Positions 25,759-38,045 of a DNA stretch of 64,000 nucleotides are shown here, piece after piece. The translations under genes and the position numbers were made by a program. Source of the stretch: Monarcha castaneiventris obscurior. Taxonomy: Eukaryota > Chordata > Aves > Passeriformes > Monarchidae. How positions within the stretch are numbered: the stretch's first letter is position 1; each line of letters starts with the position of its first letter. The stretch covers positions 2,976,001-3,040,000 of the forward strand of contig JAMPIT010000350.1 of the NCBI GenBank assembly GCA_026261815.1. Reading direction: 5' to 3'. Below the pieces are notes generated by a model. That model saw only the letters and a program-made list of their open reading frames with translations. It was not told where the DNA came from and did no database searches.

Positions 25759-27682
25759 CTATTATGGAGCTTGAGTACCATGTTTTTTTCTATTTTGCTG
25801 GACTGACACTGTGATGAGCAGACGTTACTGCCATAATTCAGGGAAGAGCGCCATAAAAACACAATTAGTGAAAAGCTAAGAAGGCTACACAGTATTAGAA
25901 CTGGAAAGGATTAACACATCTACAAAAACACTTCCTGCTTTCAGGAAGCCACCATAATCCGTATCTACACTTTTAATTGTAATCTGCACACATCTGACTG
26001 TCTGTATGGTTCACTGCCGAATAACTGACAAAGCTGTTGAAATTCTGATACCCTCCACCTAACAGCATGGCCTGGAAAACACCATTGGAAATACCTCTTC
26101 ACAGGAAGACAATGTTACCAGCCAGAGATACAGAGAGCAGCAGAAACCTGACTAGCCTGCAGTTACCAGAAAAAATGCTTGTACCATCACCATCATGTAT
26201 AAATTGTAATTTCTTTTTAACTCCATCTTTATATTGTTTCTCATTCTAAAAGCCCTTCAGAGAAGAGAGAGGAAGGACTGTCAAGGAAACAAGCAACTAG
26301 CATGACAAGTGGGAAAACCTGCTCAAATCTCTGCTCCAGCCCCAAGCCAGAAACAAAGTCTGAGGAATTCACTCAGTATGTCCCTCTGCTCTTGCCTGCA
26401 CATGCGAACAGAAGTAAATCCTGATTACAGAATGCTGTGAGGAAAAACATGCTGAAAGATCACGAGGCACTTAGTACTAGCCACAAGGTGTTCAAAATGT
26501 AGACAGTCTAACCTATTGGATGACAATTTATTAATTCATCAAGGTAGCATGCACGGAACAGCTTTTTAGAATTCAAAGCCAAATGGCAATTTAAAAATTC
26601 AGTCCACGAAGACTTACATAACACTATTTTAAACAACACTTGCATTCACCAGCAATGAGTGTTCTAGAAATACCTTCAGTTAGACTTATGGAAGACTCAC
26701 TTGGTTTAGAAACTCCTTACAGTATGAAAGCTGTTCTAAGACCAGCTTGGAAAATGTGACTAGAATTACAGAGGATCATTTCCTGCTCCTTCAACAAATC
26801 AGATGGCTGTTGGTACTGCAATACAGAGGTAGTTTATCACCAGCCTTTGACACAATTTTCCAATAGGCAACACATTATCTTTGCTTACAAATACCATACT
26901 TAAAGTGCATGTATTATAATTATAGTAAAATCGCAGCTGTGGTGGCTGATGGGCAAAGAGACTTCTGTGCTGACATCTTCAGCATTTTACAGCTGCCTAA
27001 AAGCACAAACAGACTGAAAATATTTCCACTGAATGGTGAGGGCAACAGATGAATAGGTCTAGCAGTTTAGATGTACCTGATGTTTCAAGTTACCAATTAA
27101 GAGCCAGGAAACGAGTAAAAGGTTCTGGAAAGATGCTGTATGGTTTTGTTTTATAGTGAAACACATACCAGGGCAAGTAGCTCGTTCTTTTTAATACTGT
27201 TTATGATACTATTTCATTCTAGTATTGAGCTTGTAACTCAAATATCTGAAAAATGCTTGAGCTAAAAGTGCCTTTCTGAGGACAGTACTATATTAAGACA
27301 ACTTCAAACATGCTAAGCATCATACTACCAAAGGTCATTTTAGACATCAATATGCAGAGGGACAAGGTACAACTCCTACTCAACATCACCACAAAGCAGA
27401 ATAAACAAACAAACAAAAAAAGCCAAACTTGAAAATTTCAATTTTTTTGCTGTGTCTTTGAAACTATTCTCTTGTGTATACTCCAAAGATAACATCAAAC
27501 ATTGAAAATAGTTCCAGTTTGCTTTGAGGTCTAGATGACACATATTTAAAAAAAATATACAGAACTGCAGAACAATTTATTTACAACATAAATTTTTCAC
27601 AATGGCCAAATCATCTTTGTCCAACAGCACACATAATTACAAAATAGTCTCGTTTTTTGGAATACTTCCAGACTTACTAGAA

Positions 27683-27849
27683 GAAGTTTCCTAGAGAAGT
27701 TGTGGCTTTCCCATGGCTGGAAGTGTTCAAGACAATCTGGGGCCCTGAGCAATCTGGTCTAGTGGAAGGTGTCCCTGCCCATGACAGGAGAGTTAGGACT
27801 AGATGATCTTTAAGGTCCCTTCCAACCCAAACCATTCTTTCATTCTATG
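27683..27849 (+). mobile_element. CR1 LINE extreme 3' end, heavily 5'-truncated
   Basis: Only the last roughly 170 bp of a CR1 is present: CCATGGCTGGAAGTGTTCAAG, GGTGTCCCTGCCCATGACAG, GATGATCTTTAAGGTCCCTT, then CATTCTTTCATTCTATGA. Short 5'-truncated copies are typical of CR1 retrotransposition. Confidence 0.9.
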
Positions 27850-28032
27850 ACTCCAGCAACCAGGAAAAGTCTTACTGCCACTACCTACGGAAGAAACAGC
27901 ATATTCTTCCTCCTGGGACCCCGCTGCTCAGGCTGTAGCCAGAAGACACACAGAATACACGAAACCGAAAGACTGTGGCAGTATTTCTCACACACAGAGT
28001 ACAATATTTATGAGAACTGGTCTTTTTTTAGC

Positions 28033-28050
28033 ATTATTATTATTATTATT
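28033..28050. repeat. (ATT)6 microsatellite
   Basis: Six uninterrupted ATT units followed by AATATTTTC. Confidence 0.9.
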
Positions 28051-30489
28051 AATATTTTCATTGAGACAGCAAACAACAGCGTGATCAGTAGGAGTCACTG
28101 TACCAGATTAGAGAAGGAACCAAAACTCACTATACAACAACTCAAGCTGGCTAGAAAGTTTACACTATACTTGGCCTTTCTCTGGAAGTTACTAAAAGAG
28201 AACATCAAGAAGGATTAGGTGAATCACTCTCCTAATTGTGAATTAATCTCTAATCGTCAATTAGAAGTGCTTCAGCAGATCAGTTCAGACCAGTGCTGCT
28301 TGTCTTCTACCCCAGCCAGGGGCACTCCCTGCCCATGTGTAAAGTCCCTTTGGTCTACCTGATTTCTCCAGAGGGACTTACAGACCTGCTCCAAAACTGG
28401 CATACCATTCACAATCTGGAAAAGACTTCACTAGACATAATCCATAAATGAAATCCATAAAGTTAGAAATCAGAAGCAGAAACCACATCCTTGAACACAG
28501 AAATCCATCCTTATATTCACAGATTTTAAGGTAAGGAGAGCCTCTAGAATAATATAGGTCTCAGATGGCCACAAAATGATCCTTGCATTAAGTCAATACC
28601 TGCTTATTGAGACAGATCAGAGCCTTGGATTATACAGTAATTTATATTCTAATATTCTTTTAACCATCTATTAACAGGTGCAGTGATATTTATACATCTT
28701 TTAGGCAGTCTTACAAAGGGATATCTTTCCACAAGTCTGGAATACTTTGATGCTACTGTGAATGCTCTTAGTGACAGAAAAAAACCCAAGCACTTCTATA
28801 TAAGCAGGCTGTATTAATCTTTTTAATGGTCTTTATGTTCCTACCAAGAAGCCTTCTAGGAGTTCAATTCACTCAGTGCCTGACACTCAAATGCAGTTAG
28901 CAATTTGTAAAATTGCAGAATCTGTAAAAATCTGAAAACAATTCCAGCTGCAGACTGGGTTTGAAATGCAATGCCTAATGAATTATACAGGGAATTATCT
29001 TTCAGATGCCTTTCAGAACAAACAATACAAGAGATTTTCTTTAGCACCTGAAAAACTAATCTCATCGATTTGTGGTAATGAATTTAGCATGTCAAGTCCT
29101 TTTTAAGCAGAGCAAATTAACAGAATTTGTATTTTGGTTGGTGAATCAGGTATCTGCACTAATCTCTTGCTCTTTGTCTACATTTAGATGTTTTCTGAAC
29201 GTTTTCAGTATCACTGGCATTATCAATTAAGAGAACAGATACATTAAAAAACAATAGAGGATGAACTAGAGCAGGAACTCACAATGACCCCTCACTGGCT
29301 ACCCATAAAGTGCTTTCAACCCACAGCAGTCAGAGCAGCCCAGCCTCAGCAGAGCAATGGCTGTCCAGTCTTTAACAAACAAACACGTTTGTCCAGTGAA
29401 GCCAGCATCCTGCAAAGTACAGCCCAAGCTTACTGCTCACCTATGTCCACATGGATATTCTGGAAAAGGGAAATCAAATACAGGACCTGTCTTTCTGCCA
29501 TGGTACAGACAAGCTCTGCATTCACTGGCAACAGAGGGAACTGGATGAATTCCCCCAGAAATACACTCACTAGAAAATTCCTTTTTGTGATGCAACACTA
29601 TGACATCAAAAGTCCTTTCACCAACTGCATCACACAGTTAAATATTTTTGATAAGCTTCTAAGTAAATTACCTTCATAAATAATTTGTCTTCCTGTCTTG
29701 AGGCTGAAACAGTGATCTGGTCCTTCTGCCAAGGGACAAATCCGAACACCCTGGCCATATCAACCAATTTTAAAGATGTGTCAATTTTTTATAGACTTCA
29801 AAAAAAATTTTAAATGCATGTTTTTCAGCATGACACCTTTTGCTTTTCTGTGAACTCTGTCTGAGCCACAGTCTGACCTAACAAACACAGCAAACCTAAC
29901 TGACAGAATTCAGCATAAATGTGTTGCTTGTAAGATCAATCAGACAGCTTCCTAACCTCTATTTTTACCTCTTCTAATTTTAGCTCTTTCTTTGCTTTAC
30001 ATCTGTCAGCTGGGGCCCTGTACTGGGTTTGCATGGCAAGGTTTTGGCAGTGGGGGAAGCTACAGCAGGGGCTTCTGTTAGAAGCCACCAGAAGCTTCCC
30101 CTCTGTCCAAGAGAGCCAATGCCAGCCAGCTCCAAGACAGACCCACCACTGGGCAGGACCAAGCCCATCAGCAATGGTGGCAGTGCCTCTGAGATAACAT
30201 AGTTAAGGAGGAAGAAAAACCACACAACTGCAGCTGAAGAAGAGTTAGAAAATGTGAGGGAAACAGCCCTGCAGACACTGAGTGCAAAAGGAGGGAGAGG
30301 AATTGCCCTGGCACCGGAGCAGAGATTTTCCTCCATTCCATGGGACAGACCACGGTGAGACCCCCTGCAGCCCATGGAGATCCATGGGGGAGCAGAGACC
30401 TACCTGTAGCCTGTGGAGAACCCCAGGTCACAGGAAATGGATGCTTGAAGGAGGCTGTAACCCTGTGGGAAGCCCACACTCCTGGCAGA

Positions 30490-31278
30490 TGTGGCAGGAG
30501 TCTCTGCCCTTGGAATGTGGTCAAACAACTCAAACACCACCCTGTTTTGCAAGCTATCAATGATGGGCTGAGAGGGGGCATTGTGGGCTGGGTTTGGTAT
30601 TGAATTTAGCTAAAACCAGTTTGTCTCACCAATCCCAAACTTACATCCTGATAGTGAGGCAAAGACCAGGCAGGTAAGTCCCTAAGATGACCTGAAGACA
30701 TATGACTGGCAGTCAATCACTTCATACTGGAATAGTCCAGTCCATATGGACTATATGGTTTCATATGGTAGGTTCTTTTAGCATATTCCTTCTTGGAGTG
30801 TGTGTACAAGTTTCCTTCCTTGAAGTGGGAATGCCCCTTCAAAGATACTCCTCAAGGCTGAGTGAAAGAGATCTGCCCATAAGCATTGGTGAGGTGAGTT
30901 ACATCAATCTCTATTTAATAATTGTTTCTTTTTTCTAGCTTTAATATAAATGCTTTGATATAGTGCACTATACTATACTAAATGGAATACTAGTAGTTTT
31001 AGCTTTTATACTCTGAAGTAAATAATTCTGATTAAAATCTTTTATCTGATCATTTGTCATAACAAATAATTCATTTTACATAAATATATCTGATTTGCCA
31101 TCTTTAATCCTGTAGTTACTTAAAGTGCTGACAGTCTGGGGCTAAGATCAGATCCAGCCTCACCAAGGCTCCTCTCTGAGAAGTTCAGAAAGGAAGGGGG
31201 TCCTCTCTGCACCTCATGACTCAGTGGGGTGGCTGCTCTAATAAACTTTGTCTGAAGCTCCCCCTCTCACCTGCAACA
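30490..31278 (+). mobile_element. Different LTR (family B) nested inside the family A LTR
   Basis: An insertion of about 789 bp begins TGTGGCAGG and ends CTGCAACA, the TG...CA ends expected of an LTR. It is flanked by GCAGA (30485-30489) and GCAGG (31279-31283), a near-perfect 5-bp target duplication. An AATAAA signal sits at 31240-31245, about 33 bp from the 3' end. There are no coding regions, so it is a solo LTR. It is younger than its host by nesting. Confidence 0.65.
31240..31245 (+). terminator. AATAAA polyadenylation signal of the nested LTR
   Basis: AATAAA in CTCTAATAAACTTTG, close to the 3' edge of the nested LTR, implying a short U5. Confidence 0.55.
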
Positions 31279-32329
31279 GCAGGACCTGTGGCCCCATGGA
31301 GAGAGGAGCCCACACTGGAGCAGGTTTACTGGCAGGACCCATGCATGACTCCTTGGGGGATCTACACTGCAGCATCCTGTTCCTGAAGGACTGAACCCTG
31401 TGGAAGGGACCCACGTGGGAGCACTTTGTGAGTAACTGCAGCCTGGGGGAGGGACTCATGCTGGAGCCATCCATGGAGGACTGTCTCCCCTGGGAGGAAA
31501 TCCATGCTGGAGCAGGGGAAGAGTGTGAGGAGTCCTTCCACTATGGAGGAAGGAGCAGCAGAGTCAACGTGTGATGAACTGACCACAGCCACATTAACAG
31601 CCCACTCGTCCTGCTCAGGGTAGAGAACCCAGGACTGAAGTTAAGCACAGGAAGTTGGGAGGGGTGGGGAGAAGGCGTTTAGAGATGTTTTCATTTTCTC
31701 ATTATCCCACTCTGATTTGATTGGCTATGAATTAAATTAATTCATAAACAAAAAGCTTCGGTTTTATTCATAGTTATACTGCACAGGTGCCTAGGAAGGA
31801 TGAATCTCATAAATTCTATGCATTTCTTAAGTTAGCAAACACCTTGAATAGCTCTAATGACCCTTAGCACTACTTTCGTAGATATGTAGTCTGCTAGAAT
31901 ATTAGGTGATGGAAAACTAAAAATGCTAATAACTTTTGGCATTTTTAACAGCACAGGAATTAGAAAAGAAAATGGACTGAGATAGCCATTAATTATGAAA
32001 CTTAATGATATTTATGAGCTTTCACCTTAAATAGCTGCTCACATACATCATGTAAATGTATGTTTACTGTGACTGTAATTAATCAATCACCTTCCCTTGT
32101 CCACCTAGAAATTTTCTTGCTGAAAATTTCAAAGCCTTGGCAGATTGTCCCAAAAGAATGAAGAGAGGAGAGCAATATACTTGTATAAACCAGGTCTAAT
32201 CCTATTACATGCTGCTGACTGCCTTACTGACATATGCTCAACTTACCTTTTTATCAGTCGTAACTGTTTGCTTTGCAAAACTGCTTATAAGAAAATTATA
32301 CTCATTTGTTAGTATTTTCCTTAAAGTAT

Positions 32330-32712
32330 GAGGAAGGATCAGTGCCAATATACAAAAATTCCCACCACGGCGAACTGAGAAAGGAAGCAAGTCCCTATAC
32401 ACATGCAGCTCAAGCTGCAGGAACACATCTACACTCTGTGCAAACCTAGGACCTGGACTCCATAAAAGAGGTGCTTCCATAAGAACACTCCAGGATGCCC
32501 ACCACACAGAAGACCAGAAGAAAAAGGGCCAGCAGAATGCTGCAGGACCCACACGGTGGTGACTCTCTCTCTACTTAATCTCTCTCTTTCTCTTCACCCC
32601 CCCCCCGACTACTCCCTGTACCTCACATTTAGTGTTAAATAAAATCCATACTCTTGACTTTGGCATATGGTCTTGTTTGCACCTTCATTTGGACAGAGGC
32701 GTCTTTTAATAC
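32330..32712 (+). mobile_element. Probable LTR or 3' retroviral fragment
   Basis: The block ends with a CT-rich tract (CTCTCTCTCTACTTAATC), a C10 run, then GTTAAATAAAATCC and GGTCTTGTTTGCACC. An AATAAA after a pyrimidine-rich run, followed by a T/G-rich stretch, is like the R-U5 end of an avian LTR. No terminal TG or target duplication could be fixed, so the limits are approximate. It could instead be a low-complexity unique region. Confidence 0.4.
32597..32606. repeat. Poly-C run (C10) after a CT-rich tract
   Basis: Ten C directly after TCTCTCTTTCTCTTCA, within the probable LTR fragment. Confidence 0.9.
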
Positions 32713-35700
32713 TTGAATCCTAGCAACAGCCCAACAAAATATTATCAGTATATATTCATCTGAAGGAATGTCAGAAAAATATAAGATCTTACAGTATGAA
32801 GAAAATGAAACAAACAAAAAAACCCCACAAAACTTTTCGTTAAAAATACTGAGCACATTTCCTAAGGCTTTGCTACTAGATGATGCTATTATCTTTCTTC
32901 CTGTTATTCCCCTTTGCTTCTGCTCTCAGCTTACCCACAGCAGAAAGTAACCAAATAGAAGCAATAGCAGGATGAATTTAGCTCCTTCAAAAGAAACAGA
33001 AAACAGGCTAAGGAAACAGCAAGAGATAAGAAACTTGTAAGTCCACAAAAATTTCATGAAAGACCAGCGGCAAAAACAAAACAAAGCCAAAAAAAAGAGT
33101 GAAAGGAAACATTAGGCCTTAAAGAAAAGAAACCTTGAGGGAACCAATACCAAAAGACCTAACAGACTCTATATAGAAGATGGAGCTTCATTTGGGAGAA
33201 GTATGGGCTTAGCAGATCTTCCATGAGGTGTTAAATAACCAGATGTGTTACTTACTAGCTTGGCATTTCCTATTAACAAACTGCTTGGTTTATCAATGCA
33301 GTCAATAGTGTGAAAAATAGAAAGCTTATTAAAATCTCTGCACACTGTGGTAAAACAAGGGATACTGCACTTCTCCTGATCTAGTATATTTGGCAAGGGG
33401 GGACTGACAAAACACTAAATCCTTAAAAGCTCTGGAAAAAATATATTTAAGAGAACCACCAAGAGCTTTTTCATTGTATTTTAATGCTCACATAAGATTC
33501 AGCATAAAGCAACTGGAATCCTGGTGATTGCATGACCCCAGAGCATTTTGAAAAAAACAGCCATCAGAAGAATTTTAAAATGTTGGCAACTGCAGCATTA
33601 TCAGTCAGAATGCAGATAATGGGTTTCTGATTGCACAAATCAATTTTCATCACTAGTAGCAATTACGACTGCTATAGCAGACTATGTACAATACTGCAAG
33701 CAACACATTCCAAGAATATAAACAGGTGGGGGATGCTGAGAAAACAGAACTGCTTAATTTAAAACTAAATACCACCACTTGCTGCATGAGGATGTCATCA
33801 AAACACATCTGAAAGATTGCCCCTGCTCATCAGCCAATTAACTCATTCTTAAGTTCACATCTGAGATATGGAGCAAAGTAGAATTCCTGCATCTGAAGTC
33901 TATAACTCTAAGAAAGTTTTAAACACATAAGGAAAGCTGCAAAGCAGCTCAGAGTACTACTGGAACAAACCAAGGTGCAAAATAAACAAGTTTGAGGAGT
34001 CTGATACAGCTTACTTGTGAAACGCAATCATCTGCACAATATTTATACAGACAGAATTGGGGAATGTGAATACACCTGGCTTTTCACAACAGAAGAGAAA
34101 AAGACCTCTCAATCCAGAGAGAATACCCACTTCCTAAAGAAATGCTTTGTGTGAAAGCTGTTGTAAGCCTCAGGTCATTATGTCTGTGTTGGTTAGTTTC
34201 CCACTTCTTCAGGATTATGGGCAGAGGCAGAAAAGAGGGTGAAGATCTTCAGAAGTTCAGTTCCAGGCAACTCTTCTGTACTGTGCTCATTATGGCATCA
34301 AAGGACTATGGTGAGCCAAAGGCAAGAAGGACTCCACACTAATAAACAACAACCTGCTGCTCCGAACATGTATGGAACACAGCAAATGAGCTTGGAGCAA
34401 CAGCTTTAAATTTTGTGCTTTAGAGGGAGAGAAATTTCAAATACTGGCTACTAAACACTATTAACAAGTAACAAAGAGCAGATAAACAAATGAACTATCA
34501 TTACAATTAATTTCATATAGTGGTCTGTTTACTAAGATGAAAACGCTCAAATAAAGGTTTACAACATTTTAGAACAGCTTTATTTTTTTTTTCTTTTTTT
34601 TCATACTGGTGGATATACTGCTCCAGCACTGTCTATTGCCTCTTATTCCTTGGCCAGAGTCAGGAGGGGGAAAGCAATCTTTCATGTTCCGCTCAGACAG
34701 AGACTATTGAGGAGGATGTTAAATCAGTGAAGAAACTGAACAAGAAATTCTGGAAGCCAAGAAGAAATTTACCCATAAATTCCAAATCATGATGAAGTGG
34801 CTAGTTATGTTTAAACTGTACACTTGCCATCTTTTCAAGAGACCATATGCAAAAATGAAGTGCTTACATATTGAAGGACAGTGATCACAAAGCTGCACCC
34901 CAGTGCTTTCTTCTTCTTCATTTAAGTTTTCAGAACATAGTGATACACCATTACAATGAAAATATTCCCTAAACACTGAAATGGAAATCTGAAGCTCAGC
35001 TGGAAAGGTCTTGGCCCTTGAATATATGTGCTTGCACTTGACAGTACACTAAGAGCTCTTCTCTGGGGTCTTGCACACTTACTGTTTATCTAGATACATG
35101 CCTGGAATTGGAGTATGTTGCCTCAATCGAGAAAGTGTGTATTCGAACAAAAAAATGCATATTGCCTTTTCTACTGGGGCTTAATCATTAGCCCCAGAAA
35201 GGCATCTGTGCAAGACTAGCAGAGCTCTTGAATGGCTTTCCCTGTGCTCCACCACACTGCCATATGCAGGCACGAACCTGATGATGGAATCCTGCTCTTA
35301 ACATTCACTGAGACAGGCAAAGAGTAAAAATGAAGCAAAGTAATACATACCTCCCTTGCTCAAAAGAGGGATGGATCTGAAGCAGTGTCTCAAACACTCA
35401 GTTCTTTGCTGAGCCCCATCCAAGAGCTTGGGTGGAATGGTGCCAAAGCATTCCTCAATTCTACAACTACCAAGAGTTACTTGCAACTATACGATACAAA
35501 TAAATGATTACAAACACACGTAATTCAAGAGGAAGAATAAAATGCATACTTATTTCAATTTGCAATTTTCACAGCCTAACCTTTCTATAAGAAAACCTGA
35601 GTGTTCCTTTTCCCCAAAAAATGCCAAAATATTATTGTTGATTCTGAAATAAATAAAATTGTATAGTCTTTAACACACTGAAAGCTCTGAAGCTCAGCAG

Positions 35701-35979
35701 TTGTCTCCAAAGCCCCTGCTCCAATGCTATCAAACTTAAACAGACATTCTAAAAACAAAAGGTTTTCCTGAAGAACAACAAATTAAACAGTGTAATCTTC
35801 TGGGAGTCTACTGGAGAAATTTCATCAGTATTGCCTTAGAAATTTAAAACAATCATTTACAATCAAGTAAGACAATGACCTTTGTCCTCCCTAACATGCC
35901 TGAAATCCTGTTACTCTGCTCTTAAAAATCTTATATCTTTCATCAAAAGCTCCCCTAGAACTGCAACCCACCAAAATTT

Positions 35980-35994
35980 AAAAAAAAAAAAAAA
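35980..35994. repeat. Poly-A run (A15)
   Basis: Fifteen uninterrupted A after CCAAAATTT. No retroelement body is recognised upstream. Confidence 0.85.
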
Positions 35995-38025
35995 TGTGCA
36001 AGTGAACACAAAACAAGGAATATAGGTATAGGTATATCGGGCACAGTAATGAAGATGCACTTGTGTTGATGCACTGTGCATCCACCACATCCCAGCAGAC
36101 CTTCAGGGAATAAGAGAGTATTTGCAAGGTCCACAGTCCCACTACTATGCTTCTGTGCCAGGCCTATGAAGAAATCACCTCAGTGACTGGTAAAACATCA
36201 GCTTTGGCATGTACAGCAGCAAACTCTCATCACATACCACATATGATTAAAAATAACAGTTGTGAACATTATACTCACAAAATTCAATTGCTATAGCCAT
36301 GGTCAATTAGTTCAAATGGTCAACCTGATAAATATATTTGAAATCCTCAGTGTGCTATTGGCTGCAATGAAAAGGTTTACAGAAGCACGGGTAATCGGCA
36401 CATCAATCCATCAGAATCCTTACTTGTAACTTGTTCAGGGTCACAACACTGAAATATTGGTTTAATCATATAAATTCTTAATTGCAGAAAAGACAGGACT
36501 TATTACAACTTTACTTAAAGCAATTTAATTGTTATATTAACTGGAATCAATATGTTATTTTCAAAAAGCAAAACACAGGTAACATTTCCATACCCATTTT
36601 CATATACTAACTTAAATATTGCAGAATACTTTGATTTTTAAAAATGTTTCAGCACACAAGTAGTTCAGAATCAGCAATTCATTTTCCATTTCATGACTTG
36701 ACTTTGAAATGAAATTACTAAATTAGTAGGTTAAGACGTCAATATCCCAAATCACTGTTTATTCACAGAGCTTCTCACGGAAATTCAAAACACTCAAACC
36801 TTGCATTGAATAAACAAAGCTACTTAACAGATTTTGGATGTGCATACAGAACACAAGAGTTAACAGACCAGAACTACTTCTAAACTAAGGTTAATGAGAT
36901 TGTTTTAAGAAAGAAGTTTGACTTATTAAAAGGGATCAAACTGACATGGTAATTTCAGTTGTAAGCTCCCCACACTAAACATACTGGAGGATTTTGTAGA
37001 TGAACAGAAGTACCATCACCTCATTTTTTGCTGTTCTTTGTGGTTTTCAGAATCAAAAATAATTATTGATGAAGAGTAAGTTTTAGTCCTTTGCAGTGAT
37101 TGGCAAACACCAGTGACAAGACACAGCCTGCCCTGAGGCTACACCAGCACAACACAACTCTCTCCTCCTTGTGAACAACAGACTCTACAATCTCAGCATC
37201 CTCCAGACCATCAGAATGATCTAGCCCTGAAACCCTGCTCCAGCTCCAGAAATCACAGGGACCTAAAAAAATGCCTACTCAACACTACCCATGAGAAGTG
37301 ATCCAGAACACTGCATCATCACCACTAACCACCAGTTATCAGGCCTCCCATGAGACTTTCACAAGAACACTCAGTGACCCCAGTGATCAAGGAGACTTGG
37401 GAACCTGCATACACAAGAGGCACAGACCAAATTCCTCCTTCACTCCTGTAAACCTCTTCCCCACACTGAAATTACAGTTCACATTCACACTGAATCCAGT
37501 GTCTCCAGCCTAAGCACAAGCCATGGGCTAGATTTCAAGAAAAAGGAAATTCAAGGCAGAAGCAAAGGTATAAACCCAGTAAATAGAGGAATGATCCACA
37601 ATGGATGAAGAATTTTCACGATATTCTGTAGTGTATATTTCATTGAGTGGATTATTAGCCACAGCTACCCAAGGGATCTGACTTCCCCTTTCCTGTTTTA
37701 TATTTTCCCACATGGTGCAGAGATTTCTTGAGCTACATTTGGCAAGTGTATCTCAAATCCCAAGGAGGTGCTGGAGATTAAAACAAAATGGTGGGTTTAA
37801 GCATTTTTCTGGTTAAAATCTCAACAGAGCATGGTACAAGGCACAGAAAAAAGAATGCCATATTGAGCATTATAGCTTGCAGTGATATGATACAGGCAGG
37901 TATCAATGCCTGAATCTGCCATATCTGAAAGTATACGCCTCCTGCTCACCCACATGGGTTTTGTAGATGTGCTCACAGTAGAAAGATTCATTGTGACTCT
38001 GAAAAATCTTAAATCAGCTGTGAAG

Positions 38026-38045
38026 TATATATATATATATATATA
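38026..38045. repeat. (TA)10 microsatellite
   Basis: An uninterrupted TA run between GTGAAG and CGCAAACAC, followed by a purine-rich AGGGAGGGAAGAGG stretch. Confidence 0.9.

Larger units (their letters stand above)
30019..31765 (+). mobile_element. Family A LTR copy 2, split by a nested LTR and 3'-truncated
   Basis: The left part (30019-30489) starts TGTACTGGGTTTGCATGG and follows copy 3 through GCCAATGCCAGCC, AGTGCCTCTGAGATAACATA and CAGCCCTGCAGACACTG to AAGCCCACACTCCTGGCAG. The right part resumes at 31279 with GCAGGACCTGTGGCCCCATG and runs through the repeated CCCACACTGGAGCAGG units, AACGTGTGATGAACTGACCAC and CACTCTGATTTGATTGG. Similarity is lost around 31745-31765, so the U5 end is missing. 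The gap is filled by another LTR. Confidence 0.82.

Noticed and set aside
29284..29679. 131-aa plus-strand open frame outside clear repeats
   Set aside because: It has no recognisable domain, low-complexity codon use, and no splice or promoter context.
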